Of a stretch of 64,000 nucleotides of DNA, positions 1 through 9,741 are shown piece after piece (positions within the stretch are counted from its first letter, which is position 1; each line of letters starts with the position of its first letter). This stretch comes from Luteitalea sp. TBR-22. GTDB taxonomy: Bacteria > Acidobacteriota > Vicinamibacteria > Vicinamibacterales > Vicinamibacteraceae. Position numbers and translations under genes: made by a program. Location: NCBI RefSeq assembly GCF_016865485.1, contig NZ_AP024452.1, positions 6,036,501-6,100,500 of the forward strand, in the 5' to 3' direction. The notes beneath the pieces are model-generated. The model did no database searches. It saw nothing but the letters and a program-made list of their open reading frames with translations, and had not been told where the DNA came from.

Positions 1-543
1 GGGGCCGATGGCGCAGGCGCCGTCGTAGACCTTCGCCTGCGGCAGGTACAGCGGGTTCTCGCCCTCGATGTCGCGCGCGCTGACGTCGTTGCCCACCGTG
101 TAGCCGACCACCGCACCAGCGGCGTTGATGACCAGCACCAACTCGGGCTCCGGCACCGACCAGGCCGAGTCGCGGCGCACGCGCACGGTGCCACCCGGAC
201 CGACCACGCGCGGCGCCGTCGCCTTGAAGAACATCTCCGGCCGCGGCGCCTCGTAGACGCGATCGTAGAACGTCGCGCCGCCGCTCTCGCGCGACTCGTC
301 CATGCGAGCGTCGCGGCTCCGGAAGTACGTCACGCCGGCCGCCCACACCTCCTGCGACCCGATCGGCGCCAGCAGCACCTGGGGTGTCGCGCCGTCGGTC
401 TCCGGAGCCTTCGCGGCATGGGCGCGCAGCCGCGCCACCGGCGATCGATCCTGCAGGAGCTCGTCGAAGGAGAGGTCGGTAAGGCGCAGCGCGCGCCCGT
501 CGGTGACGAGGACGAGACCGTGGTCGGTACGGTACAGCAGCAT
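1..543 (-). CDS. Fumarylacetoacetate hydrolase (FAH)-family protein, C-terminus cut by window edge
   Basis: The 181 visible codons start at ATG (541-543) and run off the left edge. After an N-terminal domain ([13 protein letters not shown]) the protein enters the FAH catalytic fold. [10 protein letters not shown] carries the paired acidic metal ligands and [14 protein letters not shown] the following Asp region. Enzymes of this fold hydrolyse or hydrate 2-keto-acids and aldonates with Mg2+; the substrate cannot be told from this part. The ATG directly follows the TGA of the upstream metallo-hydrolase gene (TGAATG), so the two are probably co-transcribed and translationally coupled. Confidence 0.85.
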   Translation of the reverse strand, partial: MLLYRTDHGLVLVTDGRALRLTDLSFDELLQDRSPVARLRAHAAKAPETDGATPQVLLAPIGSQEVWAAGVTYFRSRDARMDESRESGGATFYDRVYEAPRPEMFFKATAPRVVGPGGTVRVRRDSAWSVPEPELVLVINAAGAVVGYTVGNDVSARDIEGENPLYLPQAKVYDGACAIGP

Positions 544-1344
544 TCAGGCGCTCCGGAGGTGCCAGTGGTCGCCCGCCTCGGTGACGCGGCCGTCCTCCAC
601 GAGCTTGTGAAGGTGGGCCAGCACGTTCTGCCGCGCCGCGGGCTTGAGGGCGTCGGCGGTGGCAGCATACAGGCGTTCCACGATGGCGTCAGCGGTGTCG
701 ATGCCGGCGGCCAGGCACTCGAGCACCTGCTGTTCCCGCGTGAGGCGGTGCGACAGGTAGCCCCGCAGCAGCGACGCCGGCTGCAGGATGGGCTCGCCGT
801 GCGCCGGCAGGATGACGCGCGGCTGCAGTTCCAGCACCGCCCGGAGCGTCTTCAGGTATGCGCGGAGGCTGCCGCCGTACTCGGCCAGGATCGTCACCGT
901 GCTGCCGTTGATCGCCAGGTCTCCGCCCACGAGCACGCCGTCGTGGATGTCGAACACGCAGGAGTGGTCGGGCGCATGTCCCGGCGTGTGCAGGACCCAC
1001 AGGGGGCCGTCGCCGGCCGGGATCATCGGCTCCTTCTCGATGACCTGCCACTCGATGCCATCGCCCTCCGGCAGCGGCGCGCGCTTGCGGAACACCGCCT
1101 CCGGCCAGCGGGCGTGGACCGCCACGGCGCCGTCGATGTGATCGGGATGGGCGTGCGTGACGATCACCTGCGCCAGCGGCCCGTCGCCGGCCGCCTCGAG
1201 CGCCTCTGCGAGCTGATCGAGGAACGCGGGATCGCCGGTCGGCGCGTCCACCAGCGTCGGCACGGCGCCGTGCAGCAGGTAGGCATGCACGGTGCCGCCC
1301 GAGTAGGGCGAGGAGTGCGAGGCGGTGAGGCGGGTGTAGCGCAT
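544..1344 (-). CDS. Metallo-beta-lactamase-fold hydrolase, LACTB2-like
   Basis: A 266-residue protein with the zinc signature THAHPDHIDG (His64, His66, Asp68, His69), a second-shell HTPGHAPDH (His123), GGDLAING (Asp142) and LPAHGEP. The last ~80 residues (SHRLTREQQVLECLAAG onward) look like the small helical winged-helix tail of the LACTB2/glyoxalase-II-like group. Members are hydrolases of thioesters, esters or RNA, so the exact substrate is open. Its stop abuts the start of the FAH-family gene. Five exact GGGCTCA heptamers lie just upstream of its start. Confidence 0.85.
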   Translation of the reverse strand: MRYTRLTASHSSPYSGGTVHAYLLHGAVPTLVDAPTGDPAFLDQLAEALEAAGDGPLAQVIVTHAHPDHIDGAVAVHARWPEAVFRKRAPLPEGDGIEWQVIEKEPMIPAGDGPLWVLHTPGHAPDHSCVFDIHDGVLVGGDLAINGSTVTILAEYGGSLRAYLKTLRAVLELQPRVILPAHGEPILQPASLLRGYLSHRLTREQQVLECLAAGIDTADAIVERLYAATADALKPAARQNVLAHLHKLVEDGRVTEAGDHWHLRSA

Positions 1345-1353
1345 GAGGGCTGG

Positions 1354-1388
1354 GGGCTCAGGGCTCAGGGCTCAGGGCTCAGGGCTCA
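1354..1388. repeat. Tandem heptamer repeat, (GGGCTCA)x5
   Basis: Five perfect tandem copies of GGGCTCA between the metallo-hydrolase start and the end of the outer-membrane protein gene. It belongs to the class of 7-bp-period spacer repeats seen throughout the window. Confidence 0.95.
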
Positions 1389-1456
1389 GAAAGCATACCG
1401 ATCGATCTGCGTGCACTCTAAGCCTGGAGTCTCGAGCCTGCTGCCGTTCGGCAATC

Positions 1457-2794
1457 CTAGAAGTAGTACTTCACTCTCAGCGACAGGAAGTCGCGTTCGG
1501 TATAGCGACCGAGGAAGTCGTCGCCCTCGCCGCCGAACCAGGCCGCCGACCCCTCGATCCACAGGTTGTCCCTGACGTTCCAGGCCCCGAGGCCGCGGAC
1601 GAACGCCGTGCCTTCACTGGGGTCCACGACGGCGAAGCCCCGCACCAGCCGGGTGTCGCGCGCGAACTTGCGCTCCGCGCCGCCCACCAGTTGCAGCCCG
1701 CCCGTCGAGGGCACCAGCGACGCGGTCGGTCCCACCGCCCACGTCCGACGCACGATGGCGTTGCCGAACGTCCGCCACGGGCCGACCGTCCAGTCGAGTC
1801 CGGCGCCGACCTGCAGGCTCCTGCCGGCGACGACCGGACTGCCCGGCTCGGCCTGCACGGCCGTGTCCACGAGGAACGCGCCCTCGGCGCGCCACGTCAC
1901 CGCGCCGCGAGCGGCCTCGACGTCGCCGCCCACCATCGTCAGCCGCGACCACGACTCGCGCAGCGCCACGGTGGTGAGCGCCGGCGCGGCTCCGGCGCCA
2001 GCGGCGGGCATCACGGGCGGCACCACCGTGAGGGAGACCAGCGGGAATGTCTGCCAGCCGCGATACACGCTCGCGCCGACGTCGACACCGCCGAACGGTC
2101 GGGTGACGCGAGCGCCGCCGCTGCCGTGCTCGATCGTCCGCGCAGGCCGCTCGGACACGAGCGGCACCGCCAGGCCCGTCGTCGGCCCACCCGGCACGTT
2201 GGCGATACACACCTCGTCCTGGCACTGGTCGGCCAGCAGGTTGAACGGCGAGGACGGCTCGTCGAGCAGGTCGTACCGGCCGCGCCGGAAGAAGGGCGCG
2301 TACACGGCGTCCACCGTCGTGTCGCCGGGCAGGAACACGCGACCGCGAAGTGCCAGCACGGGCAACCGGGCCTCGCTGCGTCCCTCCATCAGGAAGCGGC
2401 TGACGTCGATCGGGTTGACGAGATCGGTCGGCTGGATCTCGTCGAGCGTGCCCCACACGATGCGCTGGAAGCCGGCGGTCAGGTCGAAGCGCTCGCGCCG
2501 GTGGCGCACGTAGATCTCGCCCGGCTGGTAGACGAGATCCGCCTCGCCCTCGCTGCGGCGACTGGCGCCGAGCACGTCGATCCAGCTGCCGGCCTTCACC
2601 ACCCAGCGCTCGTCGAACTCGACATCCACCTCCTGGTCGAGCCGCACGCGCAGCTCCGTGGCGTCGGCGGCGGGCACCGCGTCGACCATCGACGCGATGC
2701 TGCCCCGCGACGTGATGGTCGGCTGGGCGATGGCCGCGCCGGCCGCGACCAGGGTCGCCGCCAGCCCACCGAGCATCGAGCGCAGGCCCTTCAT
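1457..2794 (-). CDS. Secreted outer-membrane beta-barrel-like protein (DUF1302-like)
   Basis: A 445-residue protein with a clear signal peptide (MKGLRSMLGGLAATLVAAGAAIAQP). The mature part is rich in alternating hydrophobic strands and aromatic residues and ends in LSLRVKYYF, with the terminal Phe typical of outer-membrane barrels. Segments such as GFQRIVWGTLDEIQPTDLVNP resemble DUF1302-type barrels that accompany MMPL transporters. It is the third gene of a LolA-like / RND / barrel operon and starts 2 bp after the RND stop codon. The start is the ATG preceding the signal peptide. It probably forms the outer-membrane part of lipid export; this is inferred from context. Confidence 0.75.
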   Translation of the reverse strand: MKGLRSMLGGLAATLVAAGAAIAQPTITSRGSIASMVDAVPAADATELRVRLDQEVDVEFDERWVVKAGSWIDVLGASRRSEGEADLVYQPGEIYVRHRRERFDLTAGFQRIVWGTLDEIQPTDLVNPIDVSRFLMEGRSEARLPVLALRGRVFLPGDTTVDAVYAPFFRRGRYDLLDEPSSPFNLLADQCQDEVCIANVPGGPTTGLAVPLVSERPARTIEHGSGGARVTRPFGGVDVGASVYRGWQTFPLVSLTVVPPVMPAAGAGAAPALTTVALRESWSRLTMVGGDVEAARGAVTWRAEGAFLVDTAVQAEPGSPVVAGRSLQVGAGLDWTVGPWRTFGNAIVRRTWAVGPTASLVPSTGGLQLVGGAERKFARDTRLVRGFAVVDPSEGTAFVRGLGAWNVRDNLWIEGSAAWFGGEGDDFLGRYTERDFLSLRVKYYF

Positions 2795-2796
2795 GG

Positions 2797-5139
2797 TCAC
2801 GCTGCCGGTAACGCCGGTGGTCGCAGGCGGTCGGCAGAGAACAGGCTCGGGACGAGCTTGATGATCGCGGGCAGCAGGAACACCTCTGCCAGGAACGCCA
2901 CCGCCATCGTCAGTGCAAGCAGTCCCCCGAACCAGCCCGACGGCCGGTAGTCCGAGAGCAGCAACACGGAGTACGCCAGGGTGTTGATGATCGCGGTGGT
3001 GAGCGAGGCGCGCCCTTCCTCCTCGGTGGCAATGGCGAGCGCCTCGTCCGTGCCTCTCCCGTCGTGCACCTCGCGCCGGTACCGGCTGATGAAGTGGATC
3101 GTGTCGTCGTCGACGACGCCGAGGGCGATGCTGGCGACCATCACCGTGGCGACGTTCATCGAGATGTCGAGCCAGCCCATCGCGCCGAGCACGACGATCA
3201 CCGGGATCACGTTTGGGATGATCGCGAGCACCCCGAACTTGAACGACCGGAACACGAGGAAGATGACGCCGAACACCGAGATGAACGCGGTGGCGAAGCT
3301 CGAGACCTGCGAGGTCACGAGATAGTGATCGAGCGTGGCGAAGAGCCGCCCGGCGCCGGTCACCGTCGGGGTGATCCCGGTGCCGGCGAACAGCTCGCGG
3401 GCGATGGCCTCGGCCTTCTCGACCTCCTCGAAGGCCTCGTCGGAGCTCATCGAGGCGAGCTTCACCATCACCTGCGTGCGCGAGTAGTCGGTGGAGACGA
3501 GGCTCTCGAGCTCGCGGCGGCCTTCCTCGGACATGCCGAACACGAACAGCTCCTGCGACACCAGGTCGGCGTCGACCGGCAGGCGCTGTCCCATGGCGGC
3601 GAGGTCCGGCGCGAGCTGCTCGTGGACGCGCGCCACGTAGTCGGCCAGCGAGACCACCTTCTTCACGTGCCCGAGGCCCTCGAGCCGCTGCCGTAGTGTG
3701 TCGATCCGGCGCAGCATGTCGGGCGCCCGCAGCGACTCCGCCGGCCCTTCGAGCAGCACCTGGAAGCTGTAGATGCCCGACAGCTCGCGGTCCATGAGGT
3801 CGGCCGAATCGTGGATGGGATGCCCGGGCTTGAAGAACGCCACGTGGTTGGTGTCCACCCGCAGCCGTGCCAGGCCGGCCCCCATCACGATCACGATTGC
3901 CAACGCTGCGATCACGACCCGCCGTGGATGCGTGCCGGCGAGGCGGCCGATGGCCCGCATCGGGCCCATCAGCCAGCGCGATTGCGGCGGCTCGGGATCG
4001 ACGGGCGCCCACCCGAGCAGCGTCGGCATCAGCACGACCGAGATCGCGAAGTCGACCATCACGCCGAGCGCGGCGCCGATGCCGAACGTCCTCACGGCAT
4101 CGACGTGGCTCGTGGCCAGCGACAGCAGGCCCAGCGCCGTCGTCGCGCTCGCGGCGAACAGCGGCGTGACCAGGTGGCGGACCGTGTGCTTCCAGGCCAC
4201 CTCGTGCGTCGCCCCCTCGCGCCGGCACTGCGTGTAGTGCTGGATGATGTGCACGTCGTCGGCGATGGCCAGCACCAGCACGAGCGCCGGCAGCATGCTC
4301 GTGAGGATGTTGAAGCCGAAGCCGGCCCACATGTAGAGGCCGAGCGTCCAGAGCGTGCTGACGAGCACCGCGCCGAGCGTCAGGAACGTGAGCCGCCAGG
4401 AGCGGAACATCACGAAGATGGCGGCGATCGTGATCAGCAGGATCGGCGGCGTGAAGACGGCCTGGTTGCGCAGCGTGACGCGGTTGTAGGTCTCGCTGAT
4501 CTCGAGGCTGCCGTTGTAGTGGGCCGTCGCCCCCGCCGGCAGGTGCGCAGCGACCCGGGCGCGGATCTCGTCGAGCACCTGGGTGCGCACCGCGTCGATG
4601 CGCGCCTCGTCGAAGCTGACGACGATCGACAGCACGCGACCGCTGGTGGACACCAGGTCGCCGGCGACCAGGCGGTCGCGCAGCGCCTCGCGGCGCACCG
4701 CCTGCGGATCGATCGGGCCGGCCCTGGGGAGCATCGGCTCGACCTCGAGGTCGCCTTCCCCCGACGCGTCGGTCCGCACCACGTTCGCGGTGGCCAGGCT
4801 CTGCACCCGCCGCACCGCCTGCACGCGCTCGATGTCGGCGGTGATGGCGCGCAGCGCTTCCAGCATGGCCGGGGTGAACGCGTCGCCGCCCGAGTCGAGC
4901 GCGACGATGAGCGTGCGCGATCCGGGGAACTCCTGCTTGAGCCGCTCGTAGTCGGCGTAGACCGGGTCGTCCTTGCGGAACCAGGCGCTGACGTCGTTGT
5001 CGAGGGTCCGGATGTCGGCCAGCGGCGCCAGCAGCAGCGCGCCGAGGAGCGCCAGGCCGGAGAGCCAGCGCCGCCACTGCCACAGGCCCGCCGTGACGCG
5101 ATCGGCCAGGCCCGACCACCGATCACGCGGCGGGTTCAT
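2797..5139 (-). CDS. MMPL/RND-superfamily lipid exporter
   Basis: A 780-residue inner-membrane protein with the duplicated RND layout: TM1 near residues 20-40, a large periplasmic loop, a five-helix bundle, then the same again. Acidic residues for proton relay are in the fourth helix of each half (LAIADDVHIIQHY and ALGVVDDDTIHFISRY). This is the MMPL/HpnN-like branch, which moves lipids or hydrophobic molecules using the proton gradient. The ATG overlaps the stop of the LolA-like gene (ATGA) and the barrel gene follows 2 bp later. Hopanoid or other lipid cargo is possible, but only the family supports it. Confidence 0.88.
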   Translation of the reverse strand: MNPPRDRWSGLADRVTAGLWQWRRWLSGLALLGALLLAPLADIRTLDNDVSAWFRKDDPVYADYERLKQEFPGSRTLIVALDSGGDAFTPAMLEALRAITADIERVQAVRRVQSLATANVVRTDASGEGDLEVEPMLPRAGPIDPQAVRREALRDRLVAGDLVSTSGRVLSIVVSFDEARIDAVRTQVLDEIRARVAAHLPAGATAHYNGSLEISETYNRVTLRNQAVFTPPILLITIAAIFVMFRSWRLTFLTLGAVLVSTLWTLGLYMWAGFGFNILTSMLPALVLVLAIADDVHIIQHYTQCRREGATHEVAWKHTVRHLVTPLFAASATTALGLLSLATSHVDAVRTFGIGAALGVMVDFAISVVLMPTLLGWAPVDPEPPQSRWLMGPMRAIGRLAGTHPRRVVIAALAIVIVMGAGLARLRVDTNHVAFFKPGHPIHDSADLMDRELSGIYSFQVLLEGPAESLRAPDMLRRIDTLRQRLEGLGHVKKVVSLADYVARVHEQLAPDLAAMGQRLPVDADLVSQELFVFGMSEEGRRELESLVSTDYSRTQVMVKLASMSSDEAFEEVEKAEAIARELFAGTGITPTVTGAGRLFATLDHYLVTSQVSSFATAFISVFGVIFLVFRSFKFGVLAIIPNVIPVIVVLGAMGWLDISMNVATVMVASIALGVVDDDTIHFISRYRREVHDGRGTDEALAIATEEEGRASLTTAIINTLAYSVLLLSDYRPSGWFGGLLALTMAVAFLAEVFLLPAIIKLVPSLFSADRLRPPALPAA

Positions 5140-6086
5140 CTCGCGGGCTGCTCGAGCGCGCGTCGGGAGAACGCGTCTGCCGACAGGCCGGAGTTGTACC
5201 GGACCTCGGTCACGGTCAGCTCGGTGCGCGTGCGGTCGATCTCGTGCGTCATCACCGAGTCCATCACGGTCCAGATGCCCGACTGCTGCTCGAGGCGCCT
5301 GACCACGTACTGCTTGGCGCGCGTGCCGCGACGGTCGAAGACGTCGGCCTGGACGACGACGAAGTTGTCGGCGCGGACGAGTGATGTCGCGACCGGATAG
5401 GCGAGGCTGGAGTCCTTCGCGGTGGACTTCAGCCGGTATGCCGGCCAGGCCTTGCCGTCGGGGGCGGTCCACGTCGCCCTGGCGTCGACGAGCTCGTACG
5501 TGTAGTCCTCGAGGGCGCGGCCGCCAATCTCCTCGTAGCTCAGGTCGCTGCCGGCGAAGCTCTCCTGGCGCTCGGAACCGGCGATGCGGCGAACGCGCCC
5601 GAGTGCCGGCAGGTACAGGTAGCGGTCGTCGTCCTTGCCGGGCCGCTCGTGGACGAGGAGGCCGGTGCCCTTGATGTCGTTCGGGTAAGAGAAGCGCAGC
5701 AGGACGCGGTCGCCGATGCCGTCGGCGGCGCCGGGCGTGCCGCGCAGGGCGCGCATCTCCAGGATGCGCTCGCGCTGGCGTCCCTGGCGGTCGAACAGGC
5801 GCATCCGCATCTGGATGACGGCGTCGCGTCCGGTGTCGCGCGCGTCGACCTGGCGTGCGACCCAGTCGCCCGTCGGGGGTTCTGCCTTGCCTGTCTGGAA
5901 ACTCTCGGCGCTGAGGGGAAGGAAGCTGAGGGCGCCGGGTACTAAGAGGAGGATTAGTACGAGGAAGAACGTGACCAGGCGGGCCTGATACTGCGAAGGC
6001 TCACCGACCCTGTTGAAAGAGGTCGCTTCCAACGGGGCTTGAAGGTAGTGGAACGGATACCCGTCGACCCTCAGCTTGAGACGCAT
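5136..6086 (-). CDS. Outer-membrane lipoprotein-sorting (LolA-like) protein
   Basis: Up to 316 residues, with a hydrophobic export segment (LVTFFLVLILLLVPGALSFLP) followed by a LolA-like beta fold; GSDLSYEEIGGR and DRYLYLPALGRVRRI are typical of proteins paired with MMPL transporters. It probably carries lipid between the RND pump and the outer membrane. The start is uncertain: the ATG at 6084-6086 lies inside the -10 of a good promoter, so transcripts from it cannot include that codon. An in-frame TTG at 6030-6032 would give a 298-residue protein that keeps the export segment. The segment uses rare codons (CTA, TTA, GTA) for this genome. Confidence 0.75.
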   Translation of the reverse strand: MRLKLRVDGYPFHYLQAPLEATSFNRVGEPSQYQARLVTFFLVLILLLVPGALSFLPLSAESFQTGKAEPPTGDWVARQVDARDTGRDAVIQMRMRLFDRQGRQRERILEMRALRGTPGAADGIGDRVLLRFSYPNDIKGTGLLVHERPGKDDDRYLYLPALGRVRRIAGSERQESFAGSDLSYEEIGGRALEDYTYELVDARATWTAPDGKAWPAYRLKSTAKDSSLAYPVATSLVRADNFVVVQADVFDRRGTRAKQYVVRRLEQQSGIWTVMDSVMTHEIDRTRTELTVTEVRYNSGLSADAFSRRALEQPAR

Positions 6087-6114
6087 TATGTGAAATCTTT
6101 CACAAAGCCGTCAA
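6085..6114 (-). promoter_or_regulatory. Sigma-70-type promoter of the lipid-export operon
   Basis: Read on the minus strand, TTGACG (6109-6114) and CATAAT (6085-6090) are separated by 18 bp. Initiation would fall near 6078, inside the longest reading frame of the LolA-like gene. Confidence 0.6.
6089..6104. promoter_or_regulatory. Palindromic operator TGTGAAA-TC-TTTCACA
   Basis: A perfect inverted repeat with 7-bp arms and a 2-bp centre that overlaps the -10 and the promoter spacer. Size and position fit a TetR-type repressor dimer. No TetR-family regulator gene is visible in the window. Confidence 0.6.
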
Positions 6115-6148
6115 GCGAAAAATTCGTCATGACACGTAATGCCAAAAG

Positions 6149-6214
6149 GTAGGGCGCGGTCTCCGACCGCGCCGTCAGCCAGCCAACGGCGGGGTGAGAC
6201 ACCCCGCCCTACCT
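6149..6214. repeat. Dispersed spacer repeat GTAGGGCG...CGCCCTAC, copy 1
   Basis: Starts GTAGGGCGCGG, contains CTCCGACCGCGCCGT and AGCCA, and ends CGGGGTGAGACACCCCGCCCTAC. The ends are inverted (GTAGGGCG/CGCCCTAC) and there are two internal hairpins. A second copy lies at 31113-31211. Confidence 0.85.
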
Positions 6215-6221
6215 GAGCGCT

Positions 6222-6599
6222 TCACGCGGGCTGGAACAGCGCGAACACGGCGCCGGCCGGATCCTTCACGACCGCGAACGTCCCCGCGCCCATGTCGGTG
6301 GGCGGCCGCAGCACTTGGCCGCCGTTGGCGACGGCCTCGTCCACCGAGAACTGCACGTCCATGACCGTGATGTACACGAGCCACTGCGCGGGCATGCCCT
6401 CGTTGGCGCCCCGGGCGTGGCAGATGCCGGTCACGGCCTTGCCCTCGAGGTCGGTCATCGCGAAGTCGGCGTACCCCTCCATGTCGACCTCCTGGTACTC
6501 CCAGCCGACGACGGCGCGGTAGAAGTCGCGCACCTTCTCGGCGTCGGGCACGGTGAGGTCGATCCAGCCAATCTGTCCGGGTTGTTTGGCGTCAGACAT
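6222..6599 (-). CDS. VOC-superfamily (glyoxalase/dioxygenase-fold) protein
   Basis: A 125-residue, two-module beta-alpha-beta-beta-beta protein. GWIDLTVPDAEKVRDFYRAVVGW opens the first module and VKDPAGAVFALFQPA ends the second. Similar small VOC proteins are annotated as glyoxalase or bleomycin-resistance relatives; substrate and metal ligands cannot be fixed from sequence alone. Both its 3' and 5' sides carry dispersed repeats. Confidence 0.8.
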   Translation of the reverse strand: MSDAKQPGQIGWIDLTVPDAEKVRDFYRAVVGWEYQEVDMEGYADFAMTDLEGKAVTGICHARGANEGMPAQWLVYITVMDVQFSVDEAVANGGQVLRPPTDMGAGTFAVVKDPAGAVFALFQPA

Positions 6600-6604
6600 T
6601 GGAA

Positions 6605-6702
6605 GTCTCAGGGCTTACGGCTCAGGGCTCAGACAGATGCTCAGGGCGTACGGCGTTCGGCTCACGGCTCAGGACCCAGGGCCCAGGGCCCAAGGCCCAA
6701 GA
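6605..6702. repeat. Degenerate heptamer tract
   Basis: Imperfect 7-bp-period units (AGGGCTC, ACGGCTC, AGGGCCC, AAGGCCC) fill the gap between the VOC gene and the thioesterase gene. Confidence 0.8.
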
Positions 6703-6708
6703 GGCCCG

Positions 6709-7128
6709 TCATGTCGCCGTAGAAGAAATCCCCTCGTACGACGCGACGCGCTCGCGGAAGGCTTCCGGAATCGGCGCGGGGCGCTGGGTCGCGTAGTCGA
6801 AGAAGACCTGGGCGGACGTCCCCGTCGCGACCACCTGCTCGCCCCTCAGCACTTCGTACGCCGCCCAGAAGCTGGTCTTGCGCAGTTCGGTGACCGCGGC
6901 GCGAATCGTCAGGATGTCGCCGGGATAGGCCTGGCCCTTGAAGTCGACGCTGGAATGGACGATCGCCATGCCCGTGAAGGGCACGTCGGGCACCACCGCC
7001 TTCCAGTAGTCGATGCGCGCCTCCTCGAAGAACGTGAGGTAGCTCGCGTTGTTGACGTGGCCGAAGGCGTCGCAATCGCCCCAGCGGACGCGCAACGTGG
7101 TGGCGAACCGGAACGTCGGCCCGCTCAC
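6709..7128 (-). CDS. Acyl-CoA thioesterase, 4-hydroxybenzoyl-CoA thioesterase (YbgC/FadM) type
   Basis: A 139-residue single hotdog-fold protein. The signature WGDCDAFGHVNN supplies the catalytic Asp (Asp20) and the helix start, followed by FEEARIDYW, as in YbgC/FadM-like thioesterases that hydrolyse short or aromatic acyl-CoAs. The start is the GTG at 7126-7128, which overlaps the thyX stop (GTGA), so translation is coupled. A longer reading frame runs upstream but lies inside thyX. Confidence 0.88.
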   Translation of the reverse strand: MSGPTFRFATTLRVRWGDCDAFGHVNNASYLTFFEEARIDYWKAVVPDVPFTGMAIVHSSVDFKGQAYPGDILTIRAAVTELRKTSFWAAYEVLRGEQVVATGTSAQVFFDYATQRPAPIPEAFRERVASYEGISSTAT

Positions 7129-7952
7129 GCCGGTGCCACCTCGCTCATCACCAGCGTGCGCGCCTGTTCCATCTGGTGACGATACGCCTGCCAGCCGGAG
7201 AAGTTGTTGAAGCGCGTGGCATCCGGCGCGGCCATGGCGACGTGCTCGAACGGCGACCAGTGGCCGGCGTCGAGCAGTCGCTGGTGCAGCTGCTTGTCGG
7301 CATCGATGTCGCGCGTGCCGACGTGAGTGAGGTAGCTCACCCGCGCGCACCGCGCCACCGACACCTGCTTCTGCTCCTCGATCGACAGGTCGCGGTCGTC
7401 GAGGCCGACGAACGGCAGGTGCCACTCGCCGGGCCGGCGGGACACGGGCGACGAGGCGGTGAAGGCCTCGCGCATCAGGTCGGCGAGCCGCTTGATCTCC
7501 GGCTGCGCGTCTGGATGGCAGCGCAGCGTGAAGAAGTTGTCGTACGTGGTCGACGACACGATCACGCTGGCCCACATCCACGGCTCGAGCAGGCGGTTGA
7601 CGATCTGCTTGTGCACGCCGGTGGCACGCAGCTGCTCGGCGTGGGCGAGCGCGGCGTCGCGGGCCCGCAGCCATTCGGCCTCGGCGGCCGCGGCGCCGGA
7701 TGCATCGAGCACCTCGCGCGCCTGCATGCCCGACTGGTTGCGGCCCCACTCCACCGGGATCACCGGGTCGTCCACCAGTTGCTGCATCAGCCTGGCGGTG
7801 GGGATGGCGCGCGAGCTCGAGGCGTTGCGCGAGAACATCCGGTGCGTGTTGAACTCGGGCAGCACGAACCGCGGGAAGCGCAGCACGAAGGTCGTGAGGC
7901 GCTGCCCGGCCGGGTTGATGCTGTCGAGCAGCACCTCGGCGTGATAGGCCAC
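7125..7952 (-). CDS. thyX: Flavin-dependent thymidylate synthase (divergent ThyX)
   Basis: A 275-residue protein aligning with ThyX, which methylates dUMP with FAD/NADPH and methylene-tetrahydrofolate. The family motif appears as FNTHRMFSRNASSSRAIP, where the usual RHR is THR. The C-terminal half keeps WSPFEHVA and FNNFSGWQAYRHQMEQ. This matches the large, divergent ThyX branch also seen in phages. The GTG start lies 2 bp after the def stop codon, and the thioesterase overlaps its end. It supplies dTMP; no ThyA is seen in the window. Confidence 0.9.
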   Translation of the reverse strand: MAYHAEVLLDSINPAGQRLTTFVLRFPRFVLPEFNTHRMFSRNASSSRAIPTARLMQQLVDDPVIPVEWGRNQSGMQAREVLDASGAAAAEAEWLRARDAALAHAEQLRATGVHKQIVNRLLEPWMWASVIVSSTTYDNFFTLRCHPDAQPEIKRLADLMREAFTASSPVSRRPGEWHLPFVGLDDRDLSIEEQKQVSVARCARVSYLTHVGTRDIDADKQLHQRLLDAGHWSPFEHVAMAAPDATRFNNFSGWQAYRHQMEQARTLVMSEVAPA

Positions 7953-7954
7953 GG

Positions 7955-8491
7955 CTACGCGTCCTCCTCGTCGTGGTCGCCGCGGTGGTAGCGCGAGAAC
8001 TCCTCGAGGTAGGTCAGCGTGTCGAACTTCGCCATGCGGTCGAAGAACAGCACGCCGTCGAGGTGATCGGCCTCGTGCTGGACGACGCGGGCCTGGAAGT
8101 TGCGCAGTTCCATCTGGAACGGCTTGCCCTTCCGGTCGAGCGCGTCGATGCGCACGTGCGTGTAGCGGGGCACCTTGCCGCGGATGTCGGGGATGCTGAG
8201 GCAGCCCTCCCAGTCCTCCGCCCTGGCCTCCGACAACGGCGTGATCACCGGGTTCACGAACGGCAGCACCCGCATCTTGCCCGCCCCATCGTCGATGCCG
8301 GCGACGAACAGGCGGATGCCCTCGTGCACCTGCGGCGCCGCCAGGCCGATGCCCTCGTACTCGAGCATCGTGTCCATCATGTCGTCGATGAACTTCTGCA
8401 TGACCGCGGCCCGCACCTCGGCCGGATCGAGCGCGCGTGCGCGGCTGCGCAGCACCGGATGGCCCATGCGGGCGACTTTGAGGATGGACAT
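7955..8491 (-). CDS. def: Peptide deformylase
   Basis: A 178-residue enzyme that removes the N-formyl group from new proteins. All three motifs are present: GIGLAAPQ (48-54), EGCLSIP with metal ligand Cys97, and QHEADHLDG with ligands His139 and His143 and catalytic Glu140. The start is the ATG giving MSILKVARMGHPVL, the usual N-terminus; an upstream extension of the frame encodes repeat sequence. It is first of a tight def-thyX-thioesterase run. Confidence 0.96.
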   Translation of the reverse strand: MSILKVARMGHPVLRSRARALDPAEVRAAVMQKFIDDMMDTMLEYEGIGLAAPQVHEGIRLFVAGIDDGAGKMRVLPFVNPVITPLSEARAEDWEGCLSIPDIRGKVPRYTHVRIDALDRKGKPFQMELRNFQARVVQHEADHLDGVLFFDRMAKFDTLTYLEEFSRYHRGDHDEEDA

Positions 8492-8581
8492 GAAGAACGG
8501 CTGCAGGCTACGGGCTACAGGCTGCCTGATGGCCGGCCGCCGACCCGAAGGCCGACGGCCCAATGACGAGGCCGATGTGCG

Positions 8582-9655
<1,074 letters not shown>

Positions 9656-9680
9656 GAATGGTCCTGGGACGGAAGATCGG

Positions 9681-9705
9681 GCTCGCCCTGAGCGGTGTCG
9701 AGGGC
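9681..9705. repeat. Dispersed GCTCGCCCTGAGCGG-type repeat, intergenic copy
   Basis: A 25-bp copy of a repeat that also occurs, inverted and with three differences, inside the E2 gene (37694-37721). It lies in the probable leader of the aldolase gene. Confidence 0.75.
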
Positions 9706-9741
9706 AGACGGAGCCCCGGGGAATTGTATCGCGCGGGGCGC

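Noticed and set aside
3811-5400. Long plus-strand open frame over the RND gene
   Set aside because: Shadow of the MMPL coding sequence; composition typical of antisense high-GC DNA.
5939-5960. Palindrome GTACTAA-N8-TTAGTAC as an operator
   Set aside because: It lies in the coding part of the hydrophobic export segment, where repeated Leu/Val codons can produce it; a promoter is already found upstream.
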